A stretch of 64,000 nucleotides of DNA from Ascidia mentula (lineage: Eukaryota; Chordata; Ascidiacea; Phlebobranchia; Ascidiidae), in NCBI GenBank assembly GCA_947561715.1, contig OX387198.1, positions 18,042,001 to 18,106,000 of the forward strand. Direction: 5' to 3'. Made by a program: the position numbers and the translations under genes. Position 1 is the stretch's first letter; each line of letters starts with the position of its first letter. Under the pieces are notes generated by a model. It made no database searches. It was not told where the DNA came from and saw only the letters and a program-made list of their open reading frames with translations. Below, piece after piece: positions 51,348 through 59,970 of the stretch.

Positions 51348-51779
51348 ATAGGCGCCTAGTTTTCATTTTTCCAGGGGGGGCGGTTATATTATGACGTCAT
51401 AATTTGTTACTATGACGTCATCAAATATCGAAAAACTGTGTTTGAATTTCAATGCATGAGGCGTATTAGCCAAAAGGGCGGCGTCAACGATAAACACACA
51501 AGATCGGTATACGACACAACCAATACGTACCTGTTGGCATCACACTGCGAGACTGACGTTGCAACAACCGATGTCAGCTACGCAAGCGAATCTAGGTCAA
51601 CATATTTTGTGTGCGTCGTGTAAGAAACACATTGTTTTTAGGTCTTATTATCTTCGAACGTTACGGATGCGACGAGTTACATGGTGCGGACAAACGCGCG
51701 TAATAGCCACTCGTTATATTTTTTAAAAACCTGGGGGGGCGCCGCCCCCCCTGCCCCCCCGGACTAGGCGCCTATGTCT
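51344..51779. mobile_element. Nested 436-bp non-autonomous inverted-repeat element (hAT-like MITE)
   Basis: Both ends carry ATAGGCGCCTAGT in inverted orientation, 3 to 4 bases in from the target duplication, and TAGGCGCCTA is itself a palindrome. An 8-bp duplication flanks the element, which fits hAT-type transposition but also a few other superfamilies. Inside the termini are G/C runs: CCAGGGGGGGCGG at the left and, at the right, a G7-CG-C-CG-C7 hairpin followed by a further C7 run. The interior has two ATGACGTCAT palindromes and no convincing coding sequence. The 61-codon frame at 51438-51623 resembles nothing I know. It is inserted in gag and disables it. Confidence 0.75.
51391..51421. promoter_or_regulatory. 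Two CRE-type palindromes 21 bp apart in nested element
   Basis: ATGACGTCAT occurs at 51391-51400 and again at 51412-51421. Each is a perfect 10-bp palindrome with the CREB/ATF core TGACGTCA. The 21-bp spacing is two helical turns, so both would face the same side of the DNA. Function is not shown by the sequence. Confidence 0.45.
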
Positions 51780-52607
51780 GTATCTGTTGCATTGCAAAGG
51801 GAAACGGGTAGAGTCGCGCGTTTTGTGGATTTTGCAAATTTCGTTGTAAAGCAGAGTGAGGAAGCCAACTCGATATATGGGAAAGGTATCTTTCCTTCAG
51901 GCCCTGAAAAGAATCAAGGTATCAAACGACAAAAGGCGACGTCATACAACGCCATTGCTACTACTAGTGCACAGAAATCGGTGCAGAACGAACAACAGTC
52001 AACACAACGAAAGAGACCGTGTCCTTGTTGTGCAAAGCCGCATGACCTCGACGTCTGCTATGCGTTTAAACGAAAATCGCATCGTGAGCGACGACAATTT
52101 GTGAGAGCGAAAGGTTTGTGTTTCCGGTGTCTCAAAGTGGGACACATGGTTGTCGATTGTAGCAGTAAGACGGTTTGCCATGAGGAAGGTTGTGGAAGTG
52201 CATACCATCATGTGCTACTGCACAATCCGGCGAGACCTCGGCCGACGGACGCATCTTCGGAGGACAAAAATGGAAATGACTCGGCGTCTTTGACGCAGGG
52301 TAGTTGCTTGAATACCGTGGGCTGTCATGGTAGCAACTCATTGTCCGCTTGGTTAGACATTGTTCCTGTTCGAGTCCGCGTCGGGGACAAGGAAATTGAA
52401 ACATATGCTCTGCTGGACACTGGTTCGGACAAAACCTTCTGTGAGAAACGGCTGATCAACATGTTGGATGTTGAGGTAGAAGGCGAACCCGTTCGTATGC
52501 AGCTCGGTTCGATCAATGGTGCAAAGGAGCTGAACACCGTGAAAATCTCCATGTCAGTACTCTCCATGTCAGTAGGAGTTCAATTTACCGGAAGTGACGT
52601 TACTTGA
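51774..52607 (+). CDS. BEL/Pao gag C-terminus, zinc knuckles and aspartic protease
   Basis: This segment continues gag after the nested element. The ATG at 51774 lies in that element's terminus and is not a native start. Residues ~5-35 complete the DUF1759 helix region (FVDFANFVVKQSEEANSIYG). Residues ~82-150 hold cysteine/histidine clusters: CPCCAKPHDLDVC, then CFRCLKVGHMVVDC, a CX2CX4HX4C zinc knuckle for RNA binding, then CHEEGCGSAYHH. Residues ~205-260 are the retroviral-type aspartic protease, with LLDTGSDKTF as the catalytic DTG loop. The protease would cut the polyprotein. Near the end TCTCCATGTCAGTA is duplicated in tandem, in frame. The frame then closes at 52607 while the reverse transcriptase lies in the +1 frame, so there is a frameshift near 52600. 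Confidence 0.9.
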   Translation: MSVSVALQRETGRVARFVDFANFVVKQSEEANSIYGKGIFPSGPEKNQGIKRQKATSYNAIATTSAQKSVQNEQQSTQRKRPCPCCAKPHDLDVCYAFKRKSHRERRQFVRAKGLCFRCLKVGHMVVDCSSKTVCHEEGCGSAYHHVLLHNPARPRPTDASSEDKNGNDSASLTQGSCLNTVGCHGSNSLSAWLDIVPVRVRVGDKEIETYALLDTGSDKTFCEKRLINMLDVEVEGEPVRMQLGSINGAKELNTVKISMSVLSMSVGVQFTGSDVT

Positions 52608-54219
52608 CGAAATCCCTGTCCCGCCTGAGCATGTCCCAAAGTTTGGAACACCTGTTCGTCCCAAGCATCTGAAGGGAGTACATTTGCCGCAAATCAAAGG
52701 TGGGTCTGTCACATTACTTATTGGTACAGACAACTACTTAGTTCATCGATGTTTGGATAGTCGGTTCTCTCCTGATCCGGAGTACCCGGACGCTGTCAAA
52801 ACGCCTCTAGGTTGGTTGCTAAGAGGTTATGCTCCACAGAAAACCTCCAGGGGCTGTAGTTTTCTGTTGCAAGGAATTGAACGTTTCAATTCCTTTAATA
52901 ACATCGATGACGTCATCGTGACCGATGATGGTGAAACTTACCCCATGCGAAGTGGTGATTTGGGGGATGCCGAATCCTTCCTCCAGTGGCTCCGGAGCAA
53001 CAGGGAAGCAATGGAGTTTGGATTGAAGTTTTCAGCAGAAGACGTCATTGCATATGACATCATGGCCAAGCAAGTGGAACACAAAGATGGACATTACCAG
53101 TTACCACTGTTGTGGCGAAATTCGGCAGATGTTCTTCCCAACACTTTGAAATTGGCACAGAAACGACTGTCTGGTCTTAGGAAGCGTTTGTCACGTGATG
53201 CAAGTTTAAGTCAAAAGTATGTTCAGCAGATGCAAATCCTTTTGGAAAAGGGTTATGCCGAACGGGTACCAGAAGAAGAAATTAATACTGATGGTCGGAA
53301 GTGGTACCTTCCTCACCACCCCGTGGTAAACCCAAAGAAGCCGGATAAGCTTCGAATCGTTTTTGACTGTGCCGCAAAGTGCGACGGTAACTCTATCAAC
53401 GATCACTTGATGAAAGGACCAGACTTAATGAACTCGTTAGTTGGAGTGCTTCTGAGATTCCGCAAAGAAGCCGTGGCTTTGGTTGCGGACATAGAAGCCA
53501 TGTTCTATCAAGTACGCGTCACGCAGCAGGATCGTGACGCCTTCAGATTCTTGTGGTGGCCAGGAGGCGACACACTGAAGGATCCTGTGCCTCACCGAAT
53601 GACTGTTCATTTATTTGGCGCGAAGTCGTCCCCAAGCTGCGCCACATTCTGCCTACGTGAAACCGCACGTGAATTTGGGCAGTTTTTTGATCCTCGTGTT
53701 GCCGAGGTTGTGAGAAAAAACTTTTATGTGGACGATTGTTTATTATCAATCCCCACAGAAACAATGGGAATTAAAATGGTGGAAAATTTGAGAAGTCTAC
53801 TGTCCATGGGAGGCTTCAGGCTGACAAAATGGTTGTCATCGAGTGATGCTGTGATGACCTCTGTCCCCAGCGGAGAAAGGTCCAAATCAATCCAGAACAT
53901 TCCGCTTGGCGGAGAGGTACAGGAACGTGTTCTGGGAAACAGCTGGCGTCTTCCGGAGGACGAGTTTGGATTTAATGTCGTCCTGCCGGACAAACCGATT
54001 ACGCGACGTGGAATGCTCTCTGTGACAAACTCCCTGTTTGACCCCCTTGGACTCGTTGCACCCGTGGTCCTAGAAGCCAGATTGATCTACAGGGACGTGT
54101 GTCAACAGAAGATTGGATGGGACGATGTCGTGCCGACCACGGATCAAGCCAGGTGGCGAAAATGGCGAGAAAGCCTCTGTGACCTTTGTGAGGTAAGAAT
54201 ACCTCGTTTTATCGAATGA
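52594..54219 (+). CDS. pol: BEL/Pao reverse transcriptase region
   Basis: This 541-codon segment encodes the reverse transcriptase, which copies element RNA into DNA. Residues 1-60 are the protease-RT linker (IPVPPEHVPKFGTPVRPKHL). RT spans ~235-420: LRIVFDCAAKCDGNSINDHL, LVADIEAMFYQVRV with the first catalytic aspartate (~299), RFLWWPGG, and FYVDDCLLS with the YVDD catalytic pair (~376). After it comes the BEL/Pao-typical stretch GMLSVTNSLFDPLGLVAP to IGWDD (~470-520). The catalytic residues are intact. The first ATG overlaps the end of the upstream frame and is not a natural start. The frame ends at 54219 in an ATGA overlap with the next one, just before the RNase H domain. Confidence 0.92.
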   Translation: MTLLDEIPVPPEHVPKFGTPVRPKHLKGVHLPQIKGGSVTLLIGTDNYLVHRCLDSRFSPDPEYPDAVKTPLGWLLRGYAPQKTSRGCSFLLQGIERFNSFNNIDDVIVTDDGETYPMRSGDLGDAESFLQWLRSNREAMEFGLKFSAEDVIAYDIMAKQVEHKDGHYQLPLLWRNSADVLPNTLKLAQKRLSGLRKRLSRDASLSQKYVQQMQILLEKGYAERVPEEEINTDGRKWYLPHHPVVNPKKPDKLRIVFDCAAKCDGNSINDHLMKGPDLMNSLVGVLLRFRKEAVALVADIEAMFYQVRVTQQDRDAFRFLWWPGGDTLKDPVPHRMTVHLFGAKSSPSCATFCLRETAREFGQFFDPRVAEVVRKNFYVDDCLLSIPTETMGIKMVENLRSLLSMGGFRLTKWLSSSDAVMTSVPSGERSKSIQNIPLGGEVQERVLGNSWRLPEDEFGFNVVLPDKPITRRGMLSVTNSLFDPLGLVAPVVLEARLIYRDVCQQKIGWDDVVPTTDQARWRKWRESLCDLCEVRIPRFIE

Positions 54220-55775
54220 CCACCAATGCGTCCAAAGTACAGTTACATGTTTTTGCTGACGCTTCGTCAGAAGCACGAGGTTGTGCTTGTTACCTGAGGT
54301 CAGTAGATGACCGCTCGAACGTTACGTGCTCTCTGGTGATGGGCAAATCACTACTTTCCGGTTCGGGAAGGCAAACCATACCACGACTGGAACTGGAGGC
54401 TGCTTTAGATGCAGTAAAAATGTCACGAACAGTGAAGGAGGAACTTGATTTAGAAGACTGTCCTTGTCTGTTTTGGACTGACTCATCCATCGTGCTGCAG
54501 AGTTTGCACGCCGACAGTAAGAACTTTCCTATATTTTCGCGAAATCGAATTACACAGATTTTGAATTACTCGTGTGTCCATGATTGGATGCACGTACCAA
54601 CCGACGAGAACCCGGCTGATGCAGCGTCTCGCGGTGTTACTGCCAATGCACTGTGCAGTGGAATGTGGTTAACCGGACCTGAGTTCCTGCGAAAGACACC
54701 CGACCAGTGGCCAAATCGATTTACTAAGAAACCAACTACTGCTGAGGTCTACAAAAGCTTTGACTTGGAAAGAATCAAGGCGGATGTTTTCCTCACAACG
54801 CTTGAAGAAAAAGGTACTGATCGTTTGATTGTCTATTTTTCATCACTACATCGTTTGAAGTTGGCAACTGCATGGTTGCTCAGGTTTAAACGCTACTTGT
54901 ACTGTAAAGCTAAAAAGAAAGAGGTAACCGTGTCACACTCGCCTATATCCGTTGACGAATTAAAAATTGCTGAGTCAGAACTCGTCAAGTTTGTGCAGCG
55001 TCAGCACTTTGCTGATTGGCTTGCATCGCTACCCACGGGTAAACTGCTGCCAAAATCTGCGCTCTATAGGCTCGACCCTATATTGAAGGACGACATACTT
55101 CGTGTTGGCGGCAGACTCGACAACACGACGTTGAGCTACGAAACAAGGCATCCGGCGATTCTGCCAAATGATTGTCGCCTAACGGAATTAATTGCCCAAG
55201 AAGTGCACGCCCAAGGTGCGGGGCATGCTGGTATCAATTACACATTGAGTTTGTTGTGCCAGCGTTACTGGATAGTGAACGCCCGAGCGACTGTTCGTCG
55301 GGTTATACGCCATTGCTTGTTTTGCCGAAGAAATGCCAAGCCAGGTCAGCAGCTGATGGCTGACCTGCCTCCGTCCAGATTGCAGGTTGACGAACCACCA
55401 TTCTCACACGTCGGTGTGGACTATTTCGGACCCTTGCTGATCAGACAACGCAGATGCGAAATTAAAAGGTACGGATGTCTGTTTACGTGTATGACGACAC
55501 GTGCTGTTCATTTAGAAGTTGCTGCCGACCTAACTACAGACGCCTTTTTGAATGTCTTGAGGCGATTTCTTGCACGACGTGGTCCAATATCACACATTTA
55601 CTCGGATAACGGAACCAATTTCGTCGGTGCCAACCGCGTTATGAAGGAAGACGTGGAAAAATGGAACCAAAATCAGATCTGCGACTACTTGCGCCAGCGG
55701 AAGGTAAAGTGGTCGTTCAACCCACCAGGAGCAAGCCACATGGGTGGAGTGTGGGAACCGTCCGAAGAATTATGA
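54216..55775 (+). CDS. pol: BEL/Pao RNase H and integrase region
   Basis: This 519-codon segment carries RNase H at residues ~8-135, with LHVFADAS (first aspartate), RLELEAALDA, FWTDSSIVLQSL and DENPADAASRG. It degrades the RNA strand during reverse transcription. Residues ~315-385 form the integrase zinc-binding domain (HPAIL...HAGIN...CLFCRR, H2C2 type). The integrase core follows with VGVDYFGP (~401), IYSDNGTNF (~461) and GGVWE (~510), the D, D and E catalytic positions. Integrase inserts the cDNA into the genome. The segment starts one frame back from the reverse transcriptase. It ends in a short out-of-frame tail after GGVWE, where a few codons of the usual sequence seem to have been lost, shifting the frame. 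Confidence 0.92.
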   Translation: MTTNASKVQLHVFADASSEARGCACYLRSVDDRSNVTCSLVMGKSLLSGSGRQTIPRLELEAALDAVKMSRTVKEELDLEDCPCLFWTDSSIVLQSLHADSKNFPIFSRNRITQILNYSCVHDWMHVPTDENPADAASRGVTANALCSGMWLTGPEFLRKTPDQWPNRFTKKPTTAEVYKSFDLERIKADVFLTTLEEKGTDRLIVYFSSLHRLKLATAWLLRFKRYLYCKAKKKEVTVSHSPISVDELKIAESELVKFVQRQHFADWLASLPTGKLLPKSALYRLDPILKDDILRVGGRLDNTTLSYETRHPAILPNDCRLTELIAQEVHAQGAGHAGINYTLSLLCQRYWIVNARATVRRVIRHCLFCRRNAKPGQQLMADLPPSRLQVDEPPFSHVGVDYFGPLLIRQRRCEIKRYGCLFTCMTTRAVHLEVAADLTTDAFLNVLRRFLARRGPISHIYSDNGTNFVGANRVMKEDVEKWNQNQICDYLRQRKVKWSFNPPGASHMGGVWEPSEEL

Positions 55776-56299
55776 TGGCGATTTATCCTGAGGGAAAACT
55801 AGACGATGACGCCCTACACACGTTGCTGTTGGAGGTGGAGAACATCATAAATTCACGACCTCTAACTGAAGTTTCCCTGGTAGTTGGTGAAGACATGCCC
55901 TTGACGCCAAACCACCTATTAAGAATTAACCCATCGGTGGGAGTGCCGCCGACGATGACCTACCCGAGCGATTGCTACGCCAGACGCCGATACCGCCTGG
56001 TTCAGCATGTTGCCGATGAGTTTTGGCAACGATGGCTGAGGGAGTACCCCCGGACAATCATCTCCAGACAAAAATGGCACACCAGGAGAAGTAATTTTTC
56101 CAAAGGTGATGTTGTGCTACTCGCCGATGATTCTGCTCCACGATGTCGATGGCCTCTTGGAAAAGTCACCGAACTATTCCATGATAAACACCAGGTGGTG
56201 AGGAGCGTTGCAGTGAAGACGGCCGGCGGTTTCCTCAGGAGACCCATCACTAAGCTCTGCGTGGTGATCCCCGCGCAGGAGAACGAGACTGAGTTGTGA
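55661..56299 (+). CDS. pol: BEL/Pao integrase tail with DUF5641 domain
   Basis: Homology begins only at about residue 30 (VGTVRRIMMAIYPEGKLDDD, then ENIINSRPL), which continues the integrase core of the previous segment in another frame. The residues before that are out of frame and not real protein. Residues ~110-205 match the DUF5641 domain at the C-terminus of BEL/Pao polyproteins, with RRYRLVQHVADEFWQRWLRE, KGDVVLLADD, RCRWPLGKV and RRPITKLCVV. The stop at 56297-56299 lies 51 bases before the 3' LTR, the normal place for the polyprotein to end. Confidence 0.88.
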   Translation: MEPKSDLRLLAPAEGKVVVQPTRSKPHGWSVGTVRRIMMAIYPEGKLDDDALHTLLLEVENIINSRPLTEVSLVVGEDMPLTPNHLLRINPSVGVPPTMTYPSDCYARRRYRLVQHVADEFWQRWLREYPRTIISRQKWHTRRSNFSKGDVVLLADDSAPRCRWPLGKVTELFHDKHQVVRSVAVKTAGGFLRRPITKLCVVIPAQENETEL

Positions 56300-56340
56300 A
56301 TCTTTGTGTCGATGTAAAATTGGTACAATGCCCAATTTTC

Positions 56341-56350
56341 GGGGGGAGGA
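56341..56350 (+). other. Polypurine tract of BEL/Pao element
   Basis: GGGGGGAGGA stands immediately before the 3' LTR. A purine run in this position resists RNase H and primes plus-strand DNA synthesis in LTR elements. Confidence 0.85.
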
Positions 56351-56929
56351 TGTAGATTCCCAAACCCAATTTCGTTAATTCTTTCACGTTATGTTTTCTA
56401 TGTTTGGCACAACTCTCGTTATTATGTGACAAAGGCTGCGCAGTAGACGTGCGCGTGCAGACCGCATGGTCATGTTTTTCATTGCTAGTTGTGTTGCCAG
56501 TTATTGTGGTACATATAATAATACTGATTCTATTTGAATAAGGTTTTAGTTGCAAAACGCGAAATAGTTTGTTGACTGCTTTGCAACAATTGAAAAGTTT
56601 ATTGGATTACTAATGCAACTGAAAGATGTGTGGTCACTACTGATAAATCACGGAATAAGATCGGTCGCAAAACAGTTCGGTAAGTGCGATTGAATTTGCC
56701 ACAGTGTGAATTTGTCTATGTATTGAATGTACAATTGTGTTTCTTTAACTAGAAACCGTTCCATTTCTGGCGCGTTGTTGTGCCGGTCGTTCCTGTATCG
56801 AATACAAGTGTCTGTTGTGTTTCTCGGGCTCGACTACCTAGAAGATTGGATGGGACGCGTTTGGGCTAAAGGCCAAAAAACTGCTGTGTAGCGTGTAGCG
56901 CTGCCGATCCGCAGAAAAAGCACGTTACA
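56351..56929 (+). repeat. BEL/Pao 3' LTR (579 bp)
   Basis: Same ends as the 5' LTR. It carries 16 bases absent there: TGAATTTG is present twice, separated by CCACAGTG, near 56690-56716. The 5' LTR has a single TGAATTTG, as expected for deletion between the two short direct repeats. Confidence 0.95.
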
Positions 56930-56934
56930 CCAGT
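56930..56934 (+). other. Target-site duplication CCAGT, right of BEL/Pao element
   Basis: Second copy of the duplication. The satellite monomer continues directly as CCAGTATTGC. Confidence 0.93.
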
Positions 56935-57719
56935 ATTGCTTTTGCGGTTGCACAACGTATGTAACTATGCGATTTTAGCACATGTCCATTTTGCAGTATA
57001 TGACTTTTCGATAAAAAATATTTTTTTTCAGTACAAGCTTTATTATATAGTGGAAAACGCTGGTACTCCAGTATTGCTTTTGCGGTTGCACAACGTATGT
57101 AACTATGCGATTTCAGCACTTGTCCATTTTGCAGTATATGACTTTTCGTGAAAAAATATTTTTTTTCAGTACAAGCTTTATTATACAGTGGAAAACGCTG
57201 GTACTCCTGTATTGCTTTTGCGGTTGCACAACGTATGTAACTATGCGATTTCAGCACTTGTCCATTTTGCAGTAGGCTATATGACTTTTCGTGAAAAAAT
57301 ATTTTTTTTCAGTACAAGCTTTATTATACAGTGGAAAACGCTGGTACTCCTGTATTGCTTTTGCGGTTGCACAAAGTATGTAACTGTGCGATTTCAGCAC
57401 TTGTCCATTTTGCAGTATATGAATTTTCGTAAAAAAATATTTTTTTTTAGTACAAGCTTCATTATACAGTGGAAAACGCTGGTACTCCAGTGTTGCTTTT
57501 GCGGTTGCACAAAGTATGTAACTATGCGATTTCAGCACTTGTCCATTTTGCAGTATATGACTTTTCGATAAAAAAAATTTTTTTTAGTACAAGCTTTATT
57601 ATACAGTGGAAAACGCTGGTACTCCTGTATTGCTTTTGCGGTTGCACAAAGTATGTAACTGTGCGATTTCAGCACTTGTCCATTTTGCAGTATATGACTT
57701 TTCGATAAAAAAAATTTTT

Positions 57720-59970
57720 TTCAGTAGAAGCTTTATTATATAGTGGAAAACGCTGGTACTCCAGTACTGCTTTTGCGGTTGCACAACGTATGTAACTGTG
57801 CCATTTCAGCACTTGTCCATTTTGCAGTATATGACTTTTCGATAAAAAATATTTTTTTTCCAGTACAAGCTTTATTATACAGCGGAAAACGCTGGTACTC
57901 CAGTATTGCTTTTGCGGTTGCACAACGTATGTAACTATGCGATTTCAGCACTTGTCCATTTTGCAGTAGGCTACATGACTTTTCGATAAAAAATATTTTT
58001 TTCCAGTACAAGCTTTATTATACAGCGGAAAACGCTGGTACTCCAGTATTGCTTTTGCGGTTGCACAACGTATGTAACTATGCGATTTCAGCACTTGTCC
58101 ATTTTGCAGTGACTACATGACTTTTCGATAAAAAATATTTTTTTTCAGTAGAAGCCTTATTATATAGTGGAAAACGCTGGTGCTCCAGTATTGCTTTTGC
58201 GGTTGCACAACGTATGTAACTGTGCCATTTCAGCACTTGTCCATTTTGCAGTATATGACTTTTCGATAAAAAATATTTTTTTTCAGTACAAGCTTTATTA
58301 TACAGTGGAAAACGCTGTTACTCCAGTATTGCTTTTGCGGTTGCACAACGTATGTAACTGTGCGATTTCAGCACTTGTCCATTTTGCAGTATATGACTTT
58401 TCGTGAAAAAATATTTTTTTTCAGTACAAGCTTTATTATACAGTGGAAAACGCTGGTACTCCTGTATTGCTTTTGCGGTTGCACAAAGTATGTAACTGTG
58501 CGATTTCAGCACTTGTCCATTTTGCAGTATATGAATTTTCGTAAAAAAATATTTTTTTTTAGTACAAGCTTCATTATACAGTGGAAAACGCTGGTACTCC
58601 AGTGTTGCTTTTGCGGTTGCACAAAGTATGTAACTATGCGATTTCAGCACTTGTCCATTTTGCAGTATATGACTTTTCGATAAAAAAAATTTTTTTAGTA
58701 CAAGCTTCATTATACAGTGGAAAACGCTGGTACTCCTGTATTGCTTTTGCGGTTGCACAACGTATGTAACTATGCGATTTCAGCACTTGTCCATTTTGCA
58801 GTATATGACTTTTCGTGAAAAAATATTTTTTTTCAGTACAAGCTTTTTTTCAGTGGAAAACGCTGGTACTCCTGTATTGCTTTTGCGGTTGCACAACGTA
58901 TGTAACTATGCGATTTCAGCACTTGTCCATTTTGCAGTATATGACTTTTCGATAAAAAAATTTTTTTTAGTACAAGCTTCATTATACAGTGGAAAACGCT
59001 GGTACTCCTGTATTGCTTTTGCGGTTGCACAACGTATGTAACTATGCGATTTCAGCACTTGTCCATTTTGCAGTATATGACTTTTCGATAAAAAAATTTT
59101 TTTTTCAGTACAAGCTTTATTATACAGTGGAAAACGCTGGTACTCCTGTATTGCTTTTGCGGTTGCACAAAGTATGTAACTGTGCGATTTCAGCACTTGT
59201 CCATTTTGCAGTATATGGCTTTTCGTGGAAAAATTTTTTTTCAGTAGAAGCTTTATTATATAGTGGAAAACGCTGGTACTCCAGTACTGCTTTTGCGGTT
59301 GCACAACGTATGTAACTGTGCCATTTCAGCACTTGTCCATTTTGCAGTATATGACTTTTCGATAAAAAATATTTTTTTTCCAGTACAAGCTTTATTATAC
59401 AGCGGAAAACGCTGGTACTCCAGTATTGCTTTTGCGGTTGCACAACGTATGTAACTATGCGATTTCAGCACTTGTCCATTTTGCAGTAGGCTACATGACT
59501 TTTCGATAAAAAATATTTTTTTCCAGTACAAGCTTTATTATACAGCGGAAAACGCTGGTACTCCAGTATTGCTTTTGCGGTTGCACAACGTATGTAACTA
59601 TGCGATTTCAGCACTTGTCCATTTTGCAGTAGGCTACATGACTTTTCGATAAAAAATATTTTTTTTCAGTAGAAGCCTTATTATATAGTGGAAAACGCTG
59701 GTGCTCCAGTATTGCTTTTGCGGTTGCACAACGTATGTAACTGTGCCATTTCAGCACTTGTCCATTTTGCAGTATATGACTTTTCGATAAAAAATATTTT
59801 TTTTCAGTACAAGCTTTATTATACAGTGGAAAACGCTGTTACTCCAGTATTGCTTTTGCGGTTGCACAACGTATGTAACTGTGCGATTTCAGCACTTGTC
59901 CATTTTGCAGTATATGACTTTTCGTGAAAAAATATTTTTTTTCAGTACAAGCTTTATTATACAGTGGAAA
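57720..59970 (+). repeat. Higher-order repeat in right array, ~1520-bp offset (11 monomers)
   Basis: The series at about 57720-58450 (GTAGAAGCTTTATTATATAG with CAGTACTGC, TTTTTTTTCCAGTAC, GGCTACATGAC, GTAGAAGCCTTA, GCTGTTACTCC) recurs at about 59240-59970. The offset changes from 1520 to 1521 because one copy reads GCAGTGACTACATG near 58107 and the other GCAGTAGGCTACATG. Confidence 0.75.

Larger units (their letters stand above)
49406..56929 (+). mobile_element. BEL/Pao LTR retrotransposon, full length but defective
   Basis: The 7524-bp element has two LTRs of TGTAG...TTACA form, a polypurine tract and a 5-bp target duplication. The coding order of gag (DUF1759), zinc knuckle, aspartic protease, reverse transcriptase, RNase H, integrase and DUF5641 tail is specific to BEL/Pao. 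No envelope-like reading frame is present. The usual single gag-pol frame is broken by a nested insertion (51344-51779) and by frame changes near 52600, 54216 and 55755, so it cannot make its own proteins. The LTRs differ at four substitutions and three indels, suggesting fairly recent insertion. Confidence 0.95.

Noticed and set aside
51438..51623. 61-codon frame inside the nested element
   Set aside because: Short, no motif, and in a miniature element that shows no other coding features.
56299..56340. Envelope gene downstream of pol
   Set aside because: Only about 40 bases separate the pol stop from the polypurine tract, so there is no room for one.
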